Below, piece after piece: positions 28,614 through 36,520 of a stretch of DNA of 64,000 nucleotides. Positions within the stretch are counted from its first letter, which is position 1. The number at the start of each line of letters is the position of its first letter. Below the pieces are notes generated by a model. It saw only the letters and a program-made list of their open reading frames with translations. It was not told the origin of the DNA and made no database searches. Origin of the DNA: Pseudomonadota bacterium (GTDB lineage: Bacteria; Pseudomonadota; Alphaproteobacteria; Caulobacterales; Caulobacteraceae); NCBI GenBank assembly GCA_963205025.1, contig CAUJHO010000050.1, forward strand, positions 1-64,000, given 5' to 3'. Position numbers and translations under genes: made by a program.

Positions 28614-29856
28614 GATCGCGACCCACCACCTTGGTCAGATCCTCGGCGCTGGGCGGCGCATCGGGGGTGAAATAGCCGGCGGCCTTCTTGGCCTCCATCT
28701 CGACGGAGGCATCGTCGGGGATCAGATCGTCGGGGATCGGCACCCGCTCGCCGATCTCGATGCCGGAACCGGTCAGGGCGTCGTGCTTCATGTTCGACAT
28801 GGAGACGAACCGGTCGATCCGGCTGATGCCGAGCCAGTGCAGCACATCGGGCATCAGCTGCTGGAAGCGGGCGTCCTGAACCCCGGCGACGCATTCGGTG
28901 CGTTCGAAATAGGTGGCGGCCTGGTCGCCGCCGGGCTGGCGCTTCCTGGCGTTGTAAACGAGGAATTTGGTCACCTCGCCCAGCGCCCGGCCTTCCTTGC
29001 GGTTATAGACGATCAGCCCGGCCCCGCCGCTCTGTGCCTCGCGCACGGCCTCTTCGATGCCGTGGGTCAGATAGGGCCGGCAGGTGCAGATGTCCGAACC
29101 GAAAACGTCCGAGCCGTTGCATTCGTCATGGACCCGACAGGTCAGGCGCTGGGTCGGGTCGCCGATCTTGTTCGGGTCACCAAAGACGTAGAGCGTGATT
29201 CCGCCGATGGGCGGCAGGAAGACCTTGATGTCCGGCCGCGTCACCAGATCGGCGTACATGCCGCCGGTTTCCTCGAACACGGTGCGCCGCAGGGCCGTCT
29301 CGGTGACGCCGAACCGCTCAGCGATGCCCGGCAGCCACCAGACCGGGTCGATCGCCGCCTTGGTCACGGCGACGTCGCGGGTCTCATGCACGATGGAGCC
29401 GTCGATGGAGAGCCGCCCTGCGTCGATGGCCTGGCCGATTTCCGGCAGGCTGAGCCGCGCCTTGGTCACGGCGATGGTCGGACGAATGTCGACGCCGTCG
29501 CGGATTTCCTCAGAAAAGACATCCGCCACCATGTGACCCCAGGGGTCCAGCGAGACGATGCTTTCGGGGTTCTTCCACTGGGGGAAGGGGCCAAAGGCGT
29601 GGGTCGGATAGGTGTCGGTCAGGTCCGGCCGGGTGCCGCTGTTCATCGCCCCGGATGAGATCGCCAGGGCGCGATACAGCGAATAGGCCCCGCCGTGGGC
29701 CCCGATGGCATTGCGATCCGAACCGGCCTGGGCCGAGGCGACGACCGGCCCGCGCTCGTGGGGTGTGGTGGCACCCCAGTGAATCGGAAAGCGGGTGGCG
29801 GTGCCACCGCCGGGATGAGAGTTCAGGCGGATATGGCCGCTGCGATTGGACGTCAT
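28600..29856 (-). CDS. URC1-type GTP cyclohydrolase II homolog
   Basis: A 418-residue protein with a GTP cyclohydrolase II (RibA) fold in its C-terminal half: the zinc cysteines are visible in CRVHDECNGSDVFGSDICTCRPYL, and YNRKEGRALGE corresponds to the catalytic region. An extra N-terminal half of about 180 residues distinguishes Urc1 proteins from RibA. In uracil catabolism Urc1 is proposed to open the ring of an uracil-ribonucleotide intermediate. It is the first gene of the urc1-urc4-upp operon and is divergent from recR. No riboflavin gene is nearby, which argues against a RibA role. Confidence 0.88.
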   Translation of the reverse strand: MTSNRSGHIRLNSHPGGGTATRFPIHWGATTPHERGPVVASAQAGSDRNAIGAHGGAYSLYRALAISSGAMNSGTRPDLTDTYPTHAFGPFPQWKNPESIVSLDPWGHMVADVFSEEIRDGVDIRPTIAVTKARLSLPEIGQAIDAGRLSIDGSIVHETRDVAVTKAAIDPVWWLPGIAERFGVTETALRRTVFEETGGMYADLVTRPDIKVFLPPIGGITLYVFGDPNKIGDPTQRLTCRVHDECNGSDVFGSDICTCRPYLTHGIEEAVREAQSGGAGLIVYNRKEGRALGEVTKFLVYNARKRQPGGDQAATYFERTECVAGVQDARFQQLMPDVLHWLGISRIDRFVSMSNMKHDALTGSGIEIGERVPIPDDLIPDDASVEMEAKKAAGYFTPDAPPSAEDLTKVVGRDLGKF

Positions 29857-29896
29857 TGTTATTTTCTGTTTCCTCGCCCCCGATATGCTGGGGGAA

Positions 29897-29916
29897 TCTG
29901 GCAGTCAGACACCAGA
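29897..29916. promoter_or_regulatory. Inverted repeat in the urc1-recR divergent region
   Basis: TCTGG-N10-CCAGA is a dyad of the type bound by dimeric repressors, 40 bp upstream of the urc1 start. A second dyad, CCCCC-N8-GGGGG, lies between it and urc1. A role in control of the URC operon is an inference. Confidence 0.3.
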
Positions 29917-29997
29917 CCGGGATGCTGTCCAGCGATGATTTCGGCGACTGGACGATAGGCTCTGACGGAATCGTCCCAATCGGCTAGAGCAGGTTTC

Positions 29998-30600
29998 ATG
30001 GCTTCCTCTGCCGGACCCGAAATCGAACGCCTGATCGGCCTGTTGTCCAAGCTGCCCGGCATGGGGCCGCGCTCGGCGCGGCGCGCGACCCTGGCGCTAC
30101 TGAAAAAGCGCGAACAGCTGATGGAGCCGCTGGCCCAGTCCCTGGCCGAGACGGCGGCCAAGGTGCGACCGTGTTCGATCTGTGCGGCCCCCGATACCTG
30201 CGACCCCTGTTCGATCTGTGCCGATGGGGGGCGCGACAAGACCCTGATCTGTGTGGTCGAGGAGGCCGGGGCCCTGTGGGCCATGGAGCGGGTCGGGGCC
30301 TATCGGGGGCGCTATCACGTTCTGGGCGGGTTGTTGTCGGCGCTCGACGGCATGGGGCCGGATGCGATCCGGGCCGGCGAACTGGTTCAGCGGGTCGAGG
30401 CCGGCGGCGTGAGCGAGGTCATCCTGGCCTTGCCGGCCACCGTCGACGGCCAGACCACGGCGCACTATCTGGCCGAACGGCTGGTGCCTTCGGGCGTGGC
30501 GGTGACCTCGCTGGCGCGCGGCGTCCCGGTCGGCGGCGAGCTGGACTGGCTGGACGACGGCACCATCGCCCAGGCCCTGAGAGCCAGACGGCCGGCCTGA
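29998..30600 (+). CDS. recR: Recombination mediator RecR
   Basis: A 200-residue RecR: the N-terminal helix-hairpin-helix (LIGLLSKLPGMGPRSARRATL), a zinc finger with Cys59, Cys62, Cys68 and Cys71 (CSICAAPDTCDPCSIC), and a TOPRIM domain (ICVVEEAGALWAMERVGAYRGRYHVLGG). With RecO and RecF it loads RecA at gaps. AGCAGG precedes the ATG at 29998. In many genomes recR follows dnaX-ybaB; here it is 24 kb from them and divergent from the URC operon. A nested inverted-repeat element follows directly. Confidence 0.94.
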   Translation: MASSAGPEIERLIGLLSKLPGMGPRSARRATLALLKKREQLMEPLAQSLAETAAKVRPCSICAAPDTCDPCSICADGGRDKTLICVVEEAGALWAMERVGAYRGRYHVLGGLLSALDGMGPDAIRAGELVQRVEAGGVSEVILALPATVDGQTTAHYLAERLVPSGVAVTSLARGVPVGGELDWLDDGTIAQALRARRPA

Positions 30601-30603
30601 GCC

Positions 30604-30733
30604 CTAGGCCCAATCGACATTCGGAATCATGGACAGGCTGGCTCTTCCTTCTCCCCCGAGGGGAGAAGGAGTTCATTTCGCACTTCCGGCGTTCACCCCG
30701 GAGACAGCCTCTTTGAATGTCGATTGGGCCTAG
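30604..30733. repeat. 130-bp nested inverted-repeat element
   Basis: The outer arms are a perfect 19-bp inverted repeat (30604-30622 and 30715-30733), and inside is a perfect 11-bp stem tccttctcccc / ggggagaagga with a 3-nt loop (30646-30670). The right arm overlaps the stop codon of the lipoprotein gene. The layout suggests a MITE-like or REP-type element or a long bidirectional terminator; no target duplication is evident. Confidence 0.7.
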
Positions 30734-31119
30734 TCTTCGTTGACGATCTGACAGGTGGTCGGGCGCGCCCGGACCTGGAACCGGTACTGGGTCTGGGCGG
30801 GAATGTGCACGAAGCGGGTCTGTTCGCCGTCGATCTCATAGCGGATGACAAGATCGTTGGGCCGACGACAGGGCCGCTCCGATGAGTTGAAGGACGCACA
30901 GTGCACCACCCCCGGCCCGAAGCTGAGATCGACCCGGCCGGACGGATGGATACGCGCGTCGCCGCGCGCCGCTCCGTCGGCCAGGGCGGCCTCGAAGGCG
31001 GCCTCGGAGATCTCCGGGCACGGTCGCGAGGGTGCATCCAGCGGCGCATAGGACGGCCCACAGGCCGCCAGCGACGCGGCCAGAACGGTGCCGATCAGCA
31101 GGCTTCGAATCCCGGACAT
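30730..31119 (-). CDS. Hypothetical lipoprotein
   Basis: A 129-residue predicted lipoprotein with the lipobox LAAC at about residues 17-20 (MSGIRSLLIGTVLAASLAAC) and four cysteines in the mature part (RPCPE, VHCAS, RPCRR, TTCQI) that may form two disulphides. No known family is recognised. Its stop codon lies inside the right arm of the inverted-repeat element, so the last codons may have been altered when the element inserted. It is divergent from msrB. Confidence 0.62.
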   Translation of the reverse strand: MSGIRSLLIGTVLAASLAACGPSYAPLDAPSRPCPEISEAAFEAALADGAARGDARIHPSGRVDLSFGPGVVHCASFNSSERPCRRPNDLVIRYEIDGEQTRFVHIPAQTQYRFQVRARPTTCQIVNED

Positions 31120-31257
31120 GGCCGCTCCTGTCGGGACGTTCCGCGTCCCCCGCCGAGGGCACCAGTCACGCCCGCGAGCCGACGTTCGTCAAGCCGAAGA
31201 AACCCGACGCGGCGATGCCGGTGCATCTGAACGCCGACGGCGGGCGTATAGTAGGGC

Positions 31258-31773
31258 ATGACCCAGCCCCTTGATCGTCGCGCCCTTTTGCTGTCGGGCA
31301 GCGCCCTGTTGGTGTCCGCCTGTTCCGGCGGCCCGGCCGAGGCCCAGAACCGGGGGGCCGAAGCCGCCTATGCCAGCTCGCCCTTTCGGCGGGTCACCGA
31401 CGCCCAGTGGCGGGCGCGGCTGTCACCGCTGGCCTACCAGGTGCTCAGGCACGAAGCGACCGAGCGCGCCGGCACCAGCCCCCTGAATGACGAGCACCGG
31501 CGTGGCGTCTTTCATTGTCGGGGTTGCGATCTGGCGCTGTTCCGGTCGCAGTGGAAGTTCGACAGCGGGACCGGCTGGCCCAGTTTCCACACCGTGATCG
31601 AAGGGGCCGTGGCGACCCAGACCGACTATGCCCTGGGGGTGCCGCGCACCGAATACCACTGCGCCCGCTGCCTGGGGCATCAGGGCCATGTCTTTGAGGA
31701 CGGGCCGCGCCCGACCGGCCTGAGATACTGCAACAACGGCGTCGCCCTGAGCTTCCGACCGGCCTCGGCATGA
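31258..31773 (+). CDS. msrB: Exported lipoprotein methionine-R-sulfoxide reductase
   Basis: A 171-residue MsrB that reduces methionine-R-sulfoxide in proteins. Catalytic Cys158 is in GLRYCNNG; the structural zinc is held by Cys87/Cys90 (CRGCD) and Cys135/Cys138 (CARCLGH). Unlike cytosolic MsrB it has an N-terminal signal LDRRALLLSGSALLVSAC: a twin-arginine motif plus a lipobox with Cys22, so it is probably exported folded by Tat and lipidated. No resolving cysteine is seen upstream, so it needs an outside reductant; the next gene, overlapping by 4 nt (ATGA), is a DipZ electron relay. Confidence 0.9.
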   Translation: MTQPLDRRALLLSGSALLVSACSGGPAEAQNRGAEAAYASSPFRRVTDAQWRARLSPLAYQVLRHEATERAGTSPLNDEHRRGVFHCRGCDLALFRSQWKFDSGTGWPSFHTVIEGAVATQTDYALGVPRTEYHCARCLGHQGHVFEDGPRPTGLRYCNNGVALSFRPASA

Positions 31774-33449
31774 CCCTGATCCTGATCGCCTATCTGGGTG
31801 GCATCCTGACCATCCTGTCGCCCTGCATCCTGCCGGTGCTGCCGTTTGTATTTGCGCGGGCCGGGCGGCCGTTTCTGACCTCGACCCTGCCGTTGATGGC
31901 GGGCCTTGCGGTGATGTTTGCGGGGATCGCGACCCTGGCCGCCATCGGCGGGGCCTGGGCGGTCCAGGCCAATCAGTGGGGCCGCTGGATCGCCATAGCG
32001 CTGTTGGCGACCTTTGGCCTGATGATGGTGTTCCCGGCCTTCGGGGATCGGGTCATGGCCCCGCTCCAGACCCTGGGCGGCCGTCTGAGCGAGCGGGTCC
32101 GGCCCGGCGGCACCGAGGGTCTGAACGAGGCCTTCGGGTCCCTGATCCTGGGTCTGGCGACCGGCCTGCTGTGGGCCCCCTGCGCCGGACCGATCCTGGG
32201 CCTGATCCTGACCGGTGCGGCCCTGAATGGAGCCAGTGCCTCAACCAGCCTGCTGCTGCTGGCCTATGCCCTGGGCGCGGCCACCTCCATGGCCCTGGCC
32301 CTCTTGGTCGGGGGCCGGGTCCTGAAGGCCATGAAGGGTTATCTGAAGCATGAACGGACCGTGCGGCGGGTACTGGGCGTGCTGGTTCTGGGCGGGGTCG
32401 CGGCCATTGCGCTGGGCCTGGATCGGGGCGTGCTGACGCGCATTTCCGCCGCCTCCACGGAACGGATCGAACAGGGGCTGCTGGGCCTGGGCGGCATGGG
32501 CCACACCGCGCCGGAGGCCGCCGGCAACGACTTTCGCGACTATGGCCCCGCGCCCGAGATCACCGGGGCGACGCAATGGCTTCAGGGCGGCCCCCTGACG
32601 CTGGCGGACCTGCGAGGCAAGGTCGTGCTGATCGACTTTTGGACCTACTCCTGCATCAACTGCCTCAGAACCTTGCCGCATGTCGCCCAATGGGACCGGC
32701 TCTATCGCGAGCATGGGCTGGTCGTGGTCGGGGTCCATGCGCCGGAGTTCGCCTTCGAGCGCGACCCGGCCAATGTGCGCCGCGCCGTGGATGATCTGGG
32801 CATCACCTATCCGGTGGCGCTGGACAATGATTTCACCATCTGGCGGGCCTATCAGAACCGCTTCTGGCCGGCGCATTTCTTCATCGATGCCAATGGCCGG
32901 CTGCGCCATGTGCGCCTGGGTGAGGGCGAGACGGATCGCTCCGAGGCCATCATCCGCACCCTGCTGATGGAGGCCGGGGCCACCCGCTTGCCGCCGCCGG
33001 CGGGCGGGGCCGAGGCCCAGGGCGTCATGGCCGCCGACAGCGGGGCGGAGCGTTCGCCCGAGACCTATCTGGGCACGGCGCGCGGCGAGAACCGGGTCGA
33101 GGGACCGACGCTGGCCCCTGATCAGTGGGCGTTGGACGGGGCCTGGACGCGCGAGGCCGAACGGGCCGTCCTGACCGGTCCGGACGGTGCGATCCGCTAT
33201 CGGTTCCGGGGCCGCGATGTGCATCTGGTGCTGGCCTCCACGACCGGGCAGCCGATCCGGTTCCGCGTCACGATCAACGGCCAGCCGCCGGGCGAGGCGG
33301 CGGGTGCGGATGTGTCGGCATCGGGCCAGGGCACGATCCGCGATCAGCGCCTGTATCAGCTGATCCGGCTGCCGACGGCGGGGGAGGGCGAGTTGAAGAT
33401 CGAGTTCCTCGGTCCCGGCGCGGCCGCCTATGCCTTTACGTTCGGCTAG
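31770..33449 (+). CDS. dipZ: DipZ-type CcdA-thioredoxin fusion, cytochrome c biogenesis/periplasmic reductant
   Basis: A 559-residue fusion. Residues 1-220 are a CcdA-like membrane domain with six or so segments and the paired redox cysteines Cys19 (LSPCILP) and Cys138 (WAPCAGP). A periplasmic thioredoxin-like domain follows with Cys295-Cys298 (TYSCINC), then a beta-rich C-terminal domain typical of DipZ. The protein carries electrons from cytosolic thioredoxin across the membrane. It overlaps msrB by 4 nt, so the likely job here is to recycle the exported MsrB; service to cytochrome c maturation is the alternative. Confidence 0.9.
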   Translation: MTLILIAYLGGILTILSPCILPVLPFVFARAGRPFLTSTLPLMAGLAVMFAGIATLAAIGGAWAVQANQWGRWIAIALLATFGLMMVFPAFGDRVMAPLQTLGGRLSERVRPGGTEGLNEAFGSLILGLATGLLWAPCAGPILGLILTGAALNGASASTSLLLLAYALGAATSMALALLVGGRVLKAMKGYLKHERTVRRVLGVLVLGGVAAIALGLDRGVLTRISAASTERIEQGLLGLGGMGHTAPEAAGNDFRDYGPAPEITGATQWLQGGPLTLADLRGKVVLIDFWTYSCINCLRTLPHVAQWDRLYREHGLVVVGVHAPEFAFERDPANVRRAVDDLGITYPVALDNDFTIWRAYQNRFWPAHFFIDANGRLRHVRLGEGETDRSEAIIRTLLMEAGATRLPPPAGGAEAQGVMAADSGAERSPETYLGTARGENRVEGPTLAPDQWALDGAWTREAERAVLTGPDGAIRYRFRGRDVHLVLASTTGQPIRFRVTINGQPPGEAAGADVSASGQGTIRDQRLYQLIRLPTAGEGELKIEFLGPGAAAYAFTFG

Positions 33450-33503
33450 GTGCGACCGGTCCTGGCGTAGCCGTCATTCAGGTTGGAGCCTGGCGGGACT
33501 CCA

Positions 33504-33538
33504 ACGAGAGCACGACTCGCCTTGAGTCCTGCTCTCGT
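33504..33538. terminator. Hairpin after dipZ
   Basis: Arms acgagagca and tgctctcgt pair perfectly and continue inward as gactc/gagtc after one C-C mismatch, with loop gcctt. It lies 55 bp past dipZ and just before the repeat at 33549. There is no T-run of note, so termination is plausible but not certain. Confidence 0.45.
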
Positions 33539-33548
33539 CTTCAGTGGC

Positions 33549-33591
33549 GCGCGTTTCATCCGATAACCGGTTCCCTCTGATCGGAACGCGC
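33549..33591. repeat. 43-bp REP-like dispersed repeat, copy 2
   Basis: A reversed copy of the element at 5951-5993, identical at 39 of 43 positions by eye. It lies between dipZ and rmuC, ending 14 bp before the rmuC start. The conserved core is ACCGGTTATCGGAT with GCGCGTT/AACGCGC ends. Confidence 0.7.
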
Positions 33592-33605
33592 TTTAGGAAC
33601 GGGTC

Positions 33606-34877
33606 ATGGACGAACAGGCATGGATGATCGCCGCAATTGCGGTCGGCGTGGTGGCGGCGGGACTGCTGGTCTGGGCGATCCTGGCCCAGCGCAAGGCGGG
33701 GCTCCTGGATGCCCAACTGCGAGAGGCGAGCGCCCGGGCGATCCGGGCCGAGGCCAATGCCGAAGCCGCCCGCGAAAGCCAGGCCCAGGTCGGCACGACC
33801 TTCAAGGCCATGTCGGCCGAGGCGCTGGAGAAGGCGTCCCATGATCTGTTGCAGCGCGCCGAGCTGACCTTTCGCCAGCGCGACGAGCGCGCCCGCGAGC
33901 AGCTTCAGGCCCAGCTCAAGCCGGTGGCCGACACCCTGACCAAGTTCGAAGCCCAGGTTCAGGCCCTGGAGAAGTCCCGCTCGGAAGAGACCGGCGGGCT
34001 GAAGGAGCAGCTGACGCTGCTGATGTCGGCGTCGAACGCCACGCGCGACGAGGCCCGCAAGCTGACCGAGGCCCTGCGCGGCAATACCGGTCGCCGCGGC
34101 CGCTGGGGTGAGCAGACCTGTCGCAATGTGCTGGAAGCCGCCGGCATGGCCGGCCGCTTCGACTTCGTCGAACAGTCCAGCCAGTCTGACCAGGACGGAT
34201 CACGACTGCGGCCCGATTTTCTTGTGAAGCTGCCCGGCGGCGGGCTGTTTGTCATCGACGCCAAGGTGTCGCTGGCGCTGGATGACGACGGTGAGGGTGA
34301 CGAGGAGGCGCGCGCCCAGGCCCGCTCCATGCAGATCGCCGCCAGCGTCAAGACCCACATGCGCCAGCTCTCGGCCAAGGGCTATCAGGATCAGTTCAAG
34401 CCCAGCCCGGACTTCGTGGCCATGTTCGTACCCGGCGACGCCTTTCTGGCGGCGGCCCTGGACCATGAGCCGGAGCTGATGAACCAGGCCATGTCGAACC
34501 GGGTGCTGATCGTCACGCCCACGACCCTGTTCGCCCTGTGCAAGGCCGTGGCCTATGGCTGGCGCGCCGAGGAACAGACGAAATACGCCGATGAGACGGC
34601 CAAGCTGGGCCGGGAGCTCTACCGGCGGCTGTCGGTCATGGGCGGCCATGCGGCGGCGGTCGGCAGGGCGCTGGACACGGCGGTCGGCAAGTACAACCAG
34701 TTCGTCGGCTCGCTCGAAAGCCAGGTGATGGTCCAGGCCCGCCGGTTTGAGGACCTGGCCGTCGATCACGAGGGCAAGGAGATTGCCGAACTCGCACCCG
34801 TTGAGGCCTCGCCGCGCGCGCTCAGCCGGCCTGAACTGGTCCAGCCAGCGACGGAACAGTCCCAAGAGGCCGTCTGA
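33606..34877 (+). CDS. rmuC: DNA recombination protein RmuC
   Basis: A 423-residue protein: one N-terminal membrane segment (AWMIAAIAVGVVAAGLLVWAIL), a long coiled coil to about residue 150, then a nuclease-like (PD-(D/E)XK-type) domain with RRGRWGEQTCRNVLEAAGM, RLRPDFLVKLPGGGLFVIDAKV and VPGDAFLAAALDHEPEL. RmuC limits recombination at inverted repeats in E. coli and is membrane-linked. It follows the repeat at 33549 closely and is followed by a thioesterase gene on the same strand 38 bp later. Confidence 0.92.
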   Translation: MDEQAWMIAAIAVGVVAAGLLVWAILAQRKAGLLDAQLREASARAIRAEANAEAARESQAQVGTTFKAMSAEALEKASHDLLQRAELTFRQRDERAREQLQAQLKPVADTLTKFEAQVQALEKSRSEETGGLKEQLTLLMSASNATRDEARKLTEALRGNTGRRGRWGEQTCRNVLEAAGMAGRFDFVEQSSQSDQDGSRLRPDFLVKLPGGGLFVIDAKVSLALDDDGEGDEEARAQARSMQIAASVKTHMRQLSAKGYQDQFKPSPDFVAMFVPGDAFLAAALDHEPELMNQAMSNRVLIVTPTTLFALCKAVAYGWRAEEQTKYADETAKLGRELYRRLSVMGGHAAAVGRALDTAVGKYNQFVGSLESQVMVQARRFEDLAVDHEGKEIAELAPVEASPRALSRPELVQPATEQSQEAV

Positions 34878-34915
34878 TCTGGACAAGGCCGGCGTCCGGT
34901 GTGATGCCTCCGCCC

Positions 34916-35314
34916 ATGAACACCGACACCGACCGTATCCGCCCGCCCGACGACGCGCCCCAGATCAGGGTGATCGCCATGCCGGCGGACACCAATCCCA
35001 ATGGCGACATCTTCGGCGGCTGGCTGTTGTCGCAGATGGACCAGGCGGCCGCCTCGGCAGCCTATGAGGCGGCGCAGGGGCGCTGTGTGACCGTGGCGGT
35101 CGATGCCATGGTCTTTCACCATCCGGTCTATGTCGGCGATGTCGTCAGCCTCTACGCCCGGGTTGTGCGCCGGGGCCGCACCTCGGTCGGCGTCTTCGTC
35201 GAGGCCTGGCGCAGCCCGCGCGAGCGCGACGCCTATGAAAAGGTCACCGAGGGCATCTTCACCTTCGTCGCCATTGACGAGCAGAAGCGCCCGCGCGTGC
35301 TGCCGGACGCATGA
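34916..35314 (+). CDS. Acyl-CoA thioesterase (YciA-like hotdog protein)
   Basis: About 132 residues with a single hotdog domain of the YciA/acyl-CoA thioesterase type: VIAMPADTNPNGDIFGGWLLSQMD carries the catalytic Asn/Asp region, followed by VAVDAMVFHHPVYVGDVVSLYARV. These enzymes hydrolyse a broad range of acyl-CoAs in the cytosol. The ATG at 34916 is chosen by comparison with YciA; an ATG at 34904 is also in frame. It follows rmuC on the same strand, with BrnA convergent downstream. Confidence 0.85.
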   Translation: MNTDTDRIRPPDDAPQIRVIAMPADTNPNGDIFGGWLLSQMDQAAASAAYEAAQGRCVTVAVDAMVFHHPVYVGDVVSLYARVVRRGRTSVGVFVEAWRSPRERDAYEKVTEGIFTFVAIDEQKRPRVLPDA

Positions 35315-35375
35315 GGGCTCCGTCCCTTGCGGAGCGGGAAAGGGCATCGTCCCGTCCGGCTTGTCGGTACGCGCT

Positions 35376-35639
35376 CTAGCCTCGATTCTCGCCGAACACC
35401 TTGGCCCGCATGGTGTCGTTGATCGTCTGGCGCCAGTTCGGATCGGTTGTCTCCAGGGCGTCCAGCAGATCCTTGTCCAGCCGGATAGACCTTAGAACCT
35501 TTGGATTCTTCGCCACCGGTCGACCGCCGCGGCTTTTGAAGGCGGCAATGACCTCGGCCGGCAGGACATCCTGGGCCGGGCGGAATTCCGACAGGTCTTC
35601 ATCGGTCAGCGGTGGATTGGCGTCGTTTATGCGTCCCAT
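35376..35639 (-). CDS. brnA: BrnA family antitoxin
   Basis: An 87-residue BrnA-type antitoxin. The N-terminal tail (PPLTDEDLSEFRPAQDVLPAE) binds toxin, and the C-terminal part is a ribbon-helix-helix domain (VLRSIRLDKDLLDALETTDPNWRQTINDTMR) that binds DNA. It follows brnT by 3 nt. As in other BrnTA modules the toxin gene comes first and the dimeric antitoxin represses the shared promoter. The Caulobacterales and Brucella systems respond to stress. Confidence 0.85.
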   Translation of the reverse strand: MGRINDANPPLTDEDLSEFRPAQDVLPAEVIAAFKSRGGRPVAKNPKVLRSIRLDKDLLDALETTDPNWRQTINDTMRAKVFGENRG

Positions 35640-35642
35640 GGT

Positions 35643-35912
35643 CTATTCGAATGCGCCTCTGTAGCGTTTGCGTTCCCTTGGCTCGGCGCGCCTCAGACTG
35701 ATGACCCGAACTGTCGATCGGACCGTGAAGATCATGACGAACAGCCCGGAGCCGATGGGGCCGATAGCCTGAAACCTCTGTTCGCCGTACTTTTCGCCGC
35801 AGTCCTCTCTTACGATGGCGTCTTCCAGGATGAACTCGCGGGCCATGGCCAGGGAAACGCCGTGCTTGCGGAGATTGCTTCTATCCTTGGCCGGATCGAA
35901 CTCGATCTCCAT
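35643..35912 (-). CDS. brnT: BrnT family ribonuclease toxin
   Basis: An 89-residue BrnT toxin (RelE-like fold): MEIEFDPAKDRSNLRKHGVSLAMAREF is the typical start, and ISLRRAEPRERKRYR is the conserved C-terminal basic patch. BrnT cleaves mRNA and blocks translation. Promoter elements lie directly upstream and put the start site within a few nt of the ATG at 35912, so the mRNA may be leaderless. It is divergent from the Fe-S scaffold-like gene at 36009. Confidence 0.87.
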   Translation of the reverse strand: MEIEFDPAKDRSNLRKHGVSLAMAREFILEDAIVREDCGEKYGEQRFQAIGPIGSGLFVMIFTVRSTVRVISLRRAEPRERKRYRGAFE

Positions 35913-35919
35913 CCCGATT

Positions 35920-35948
35920 TATGTAACACAACAACGCCTGTAGCACAA
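35920..35948 (-). promoter_or_regulatory. brnTA promoter with direct repeats
   Basis: On the minus strand TTGTGC (35943-35948), a 17-nt spacer and TACATA (35920-35925) form a promoter. The sequences TTGTGCTACA (35939-35948) and TTGTGTTACA (35922-35931) are direct repeats 17 bp apart that cover both boxes, a fitting site for BrnA autorepression. Confidence 0.5.
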
Positions 35949-36008
35949 TCGAAGACGTGTCCGAGCGCTGCTCTGGAACCCCAGCCTCGCCGCCGCTATC
36001 TTACGCCC

Positions 36009-36461
36009 ATGATCGACGCCCTTTACAGCGACCGGATCCTGAAGCTGGCGGCCAATATGCCGCGGGCCGGGCGGCTGGCTGCGCCGCAGGGGTCGGCCGA
36101 GCGCGTCGCCAAGCTGTGTGGCTCCACCGTCGTGGTCGATGTGGTGCTGGATGCGGAGGGCCGGGTCGCCGACTTTGCCCAGGATGTCCGGGCCTGCGCG
36201 CTGGGCCAGGCCTGCGCCGCCATCGTCGGGGAGCACATTGTCGGGGCCAGGCTGGACGAGATCGAGACGGCCCGTGACCAGACCCGCGCCATGCTGAAAG
36301 ACGGCGGCCCGGCCCCGACCGGACGCTTCGCCGACCTGGCCATTCTGGAGACCGTCAAGGACTATCCGGCCCGCCATGCCTCCACCCTGATCCCGCTGGA
36401 AGCGGCAGCGGAGGCCGTGCGACAGGCTCTGGCGCGAACTAGGCTCGCCGGCGCGGCTTGA
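36009..36461 (+). CDS. NifU/IscU-like iron-sulfur scaffold family protein
   Basis: A 150-residue protein of the NifU N-terminal/IscU type. Two of the scaffold cysteines are present, Cys37 (KLCGS) and Cys63 (ACALGQ), with an extra Cys69. The third ligand position reads YPARHAST, with no cysteine, so it may bind a cluster differently or have another role. I recall the same ARHAST form in other alphaproteobacteria, so this is probably a distinct subfamily, not decay. No suf or isc genes are next to it. The yidD gene follows. Confidence 0.75.
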   Translation: MIDALYSDRILKLAANMPRAGRLAAPQGSAERVAKLCGSTVVVDVVLDAEGRVADFAQDVRACALGQACAAIVGEHIVGARLDEIETARDQTRAMLKDGGPAPTGRFADLAILETVKDYPARHASTLIPLEAAAEAVRQALARTRLAGAA

Positions 36462-36520
36462 TCCCTCCATTTCGCAGGTGCGATAAGCACGGCGAACCAA
36501 ATCACCCGGACCGCACCGGC

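Noticed and set aside
35315..35375. Possible third copy of the 43-bp repeat
   Set aside because: Only the acgcgctctag end is similar; the core ACCGGTTATCGG is missing.
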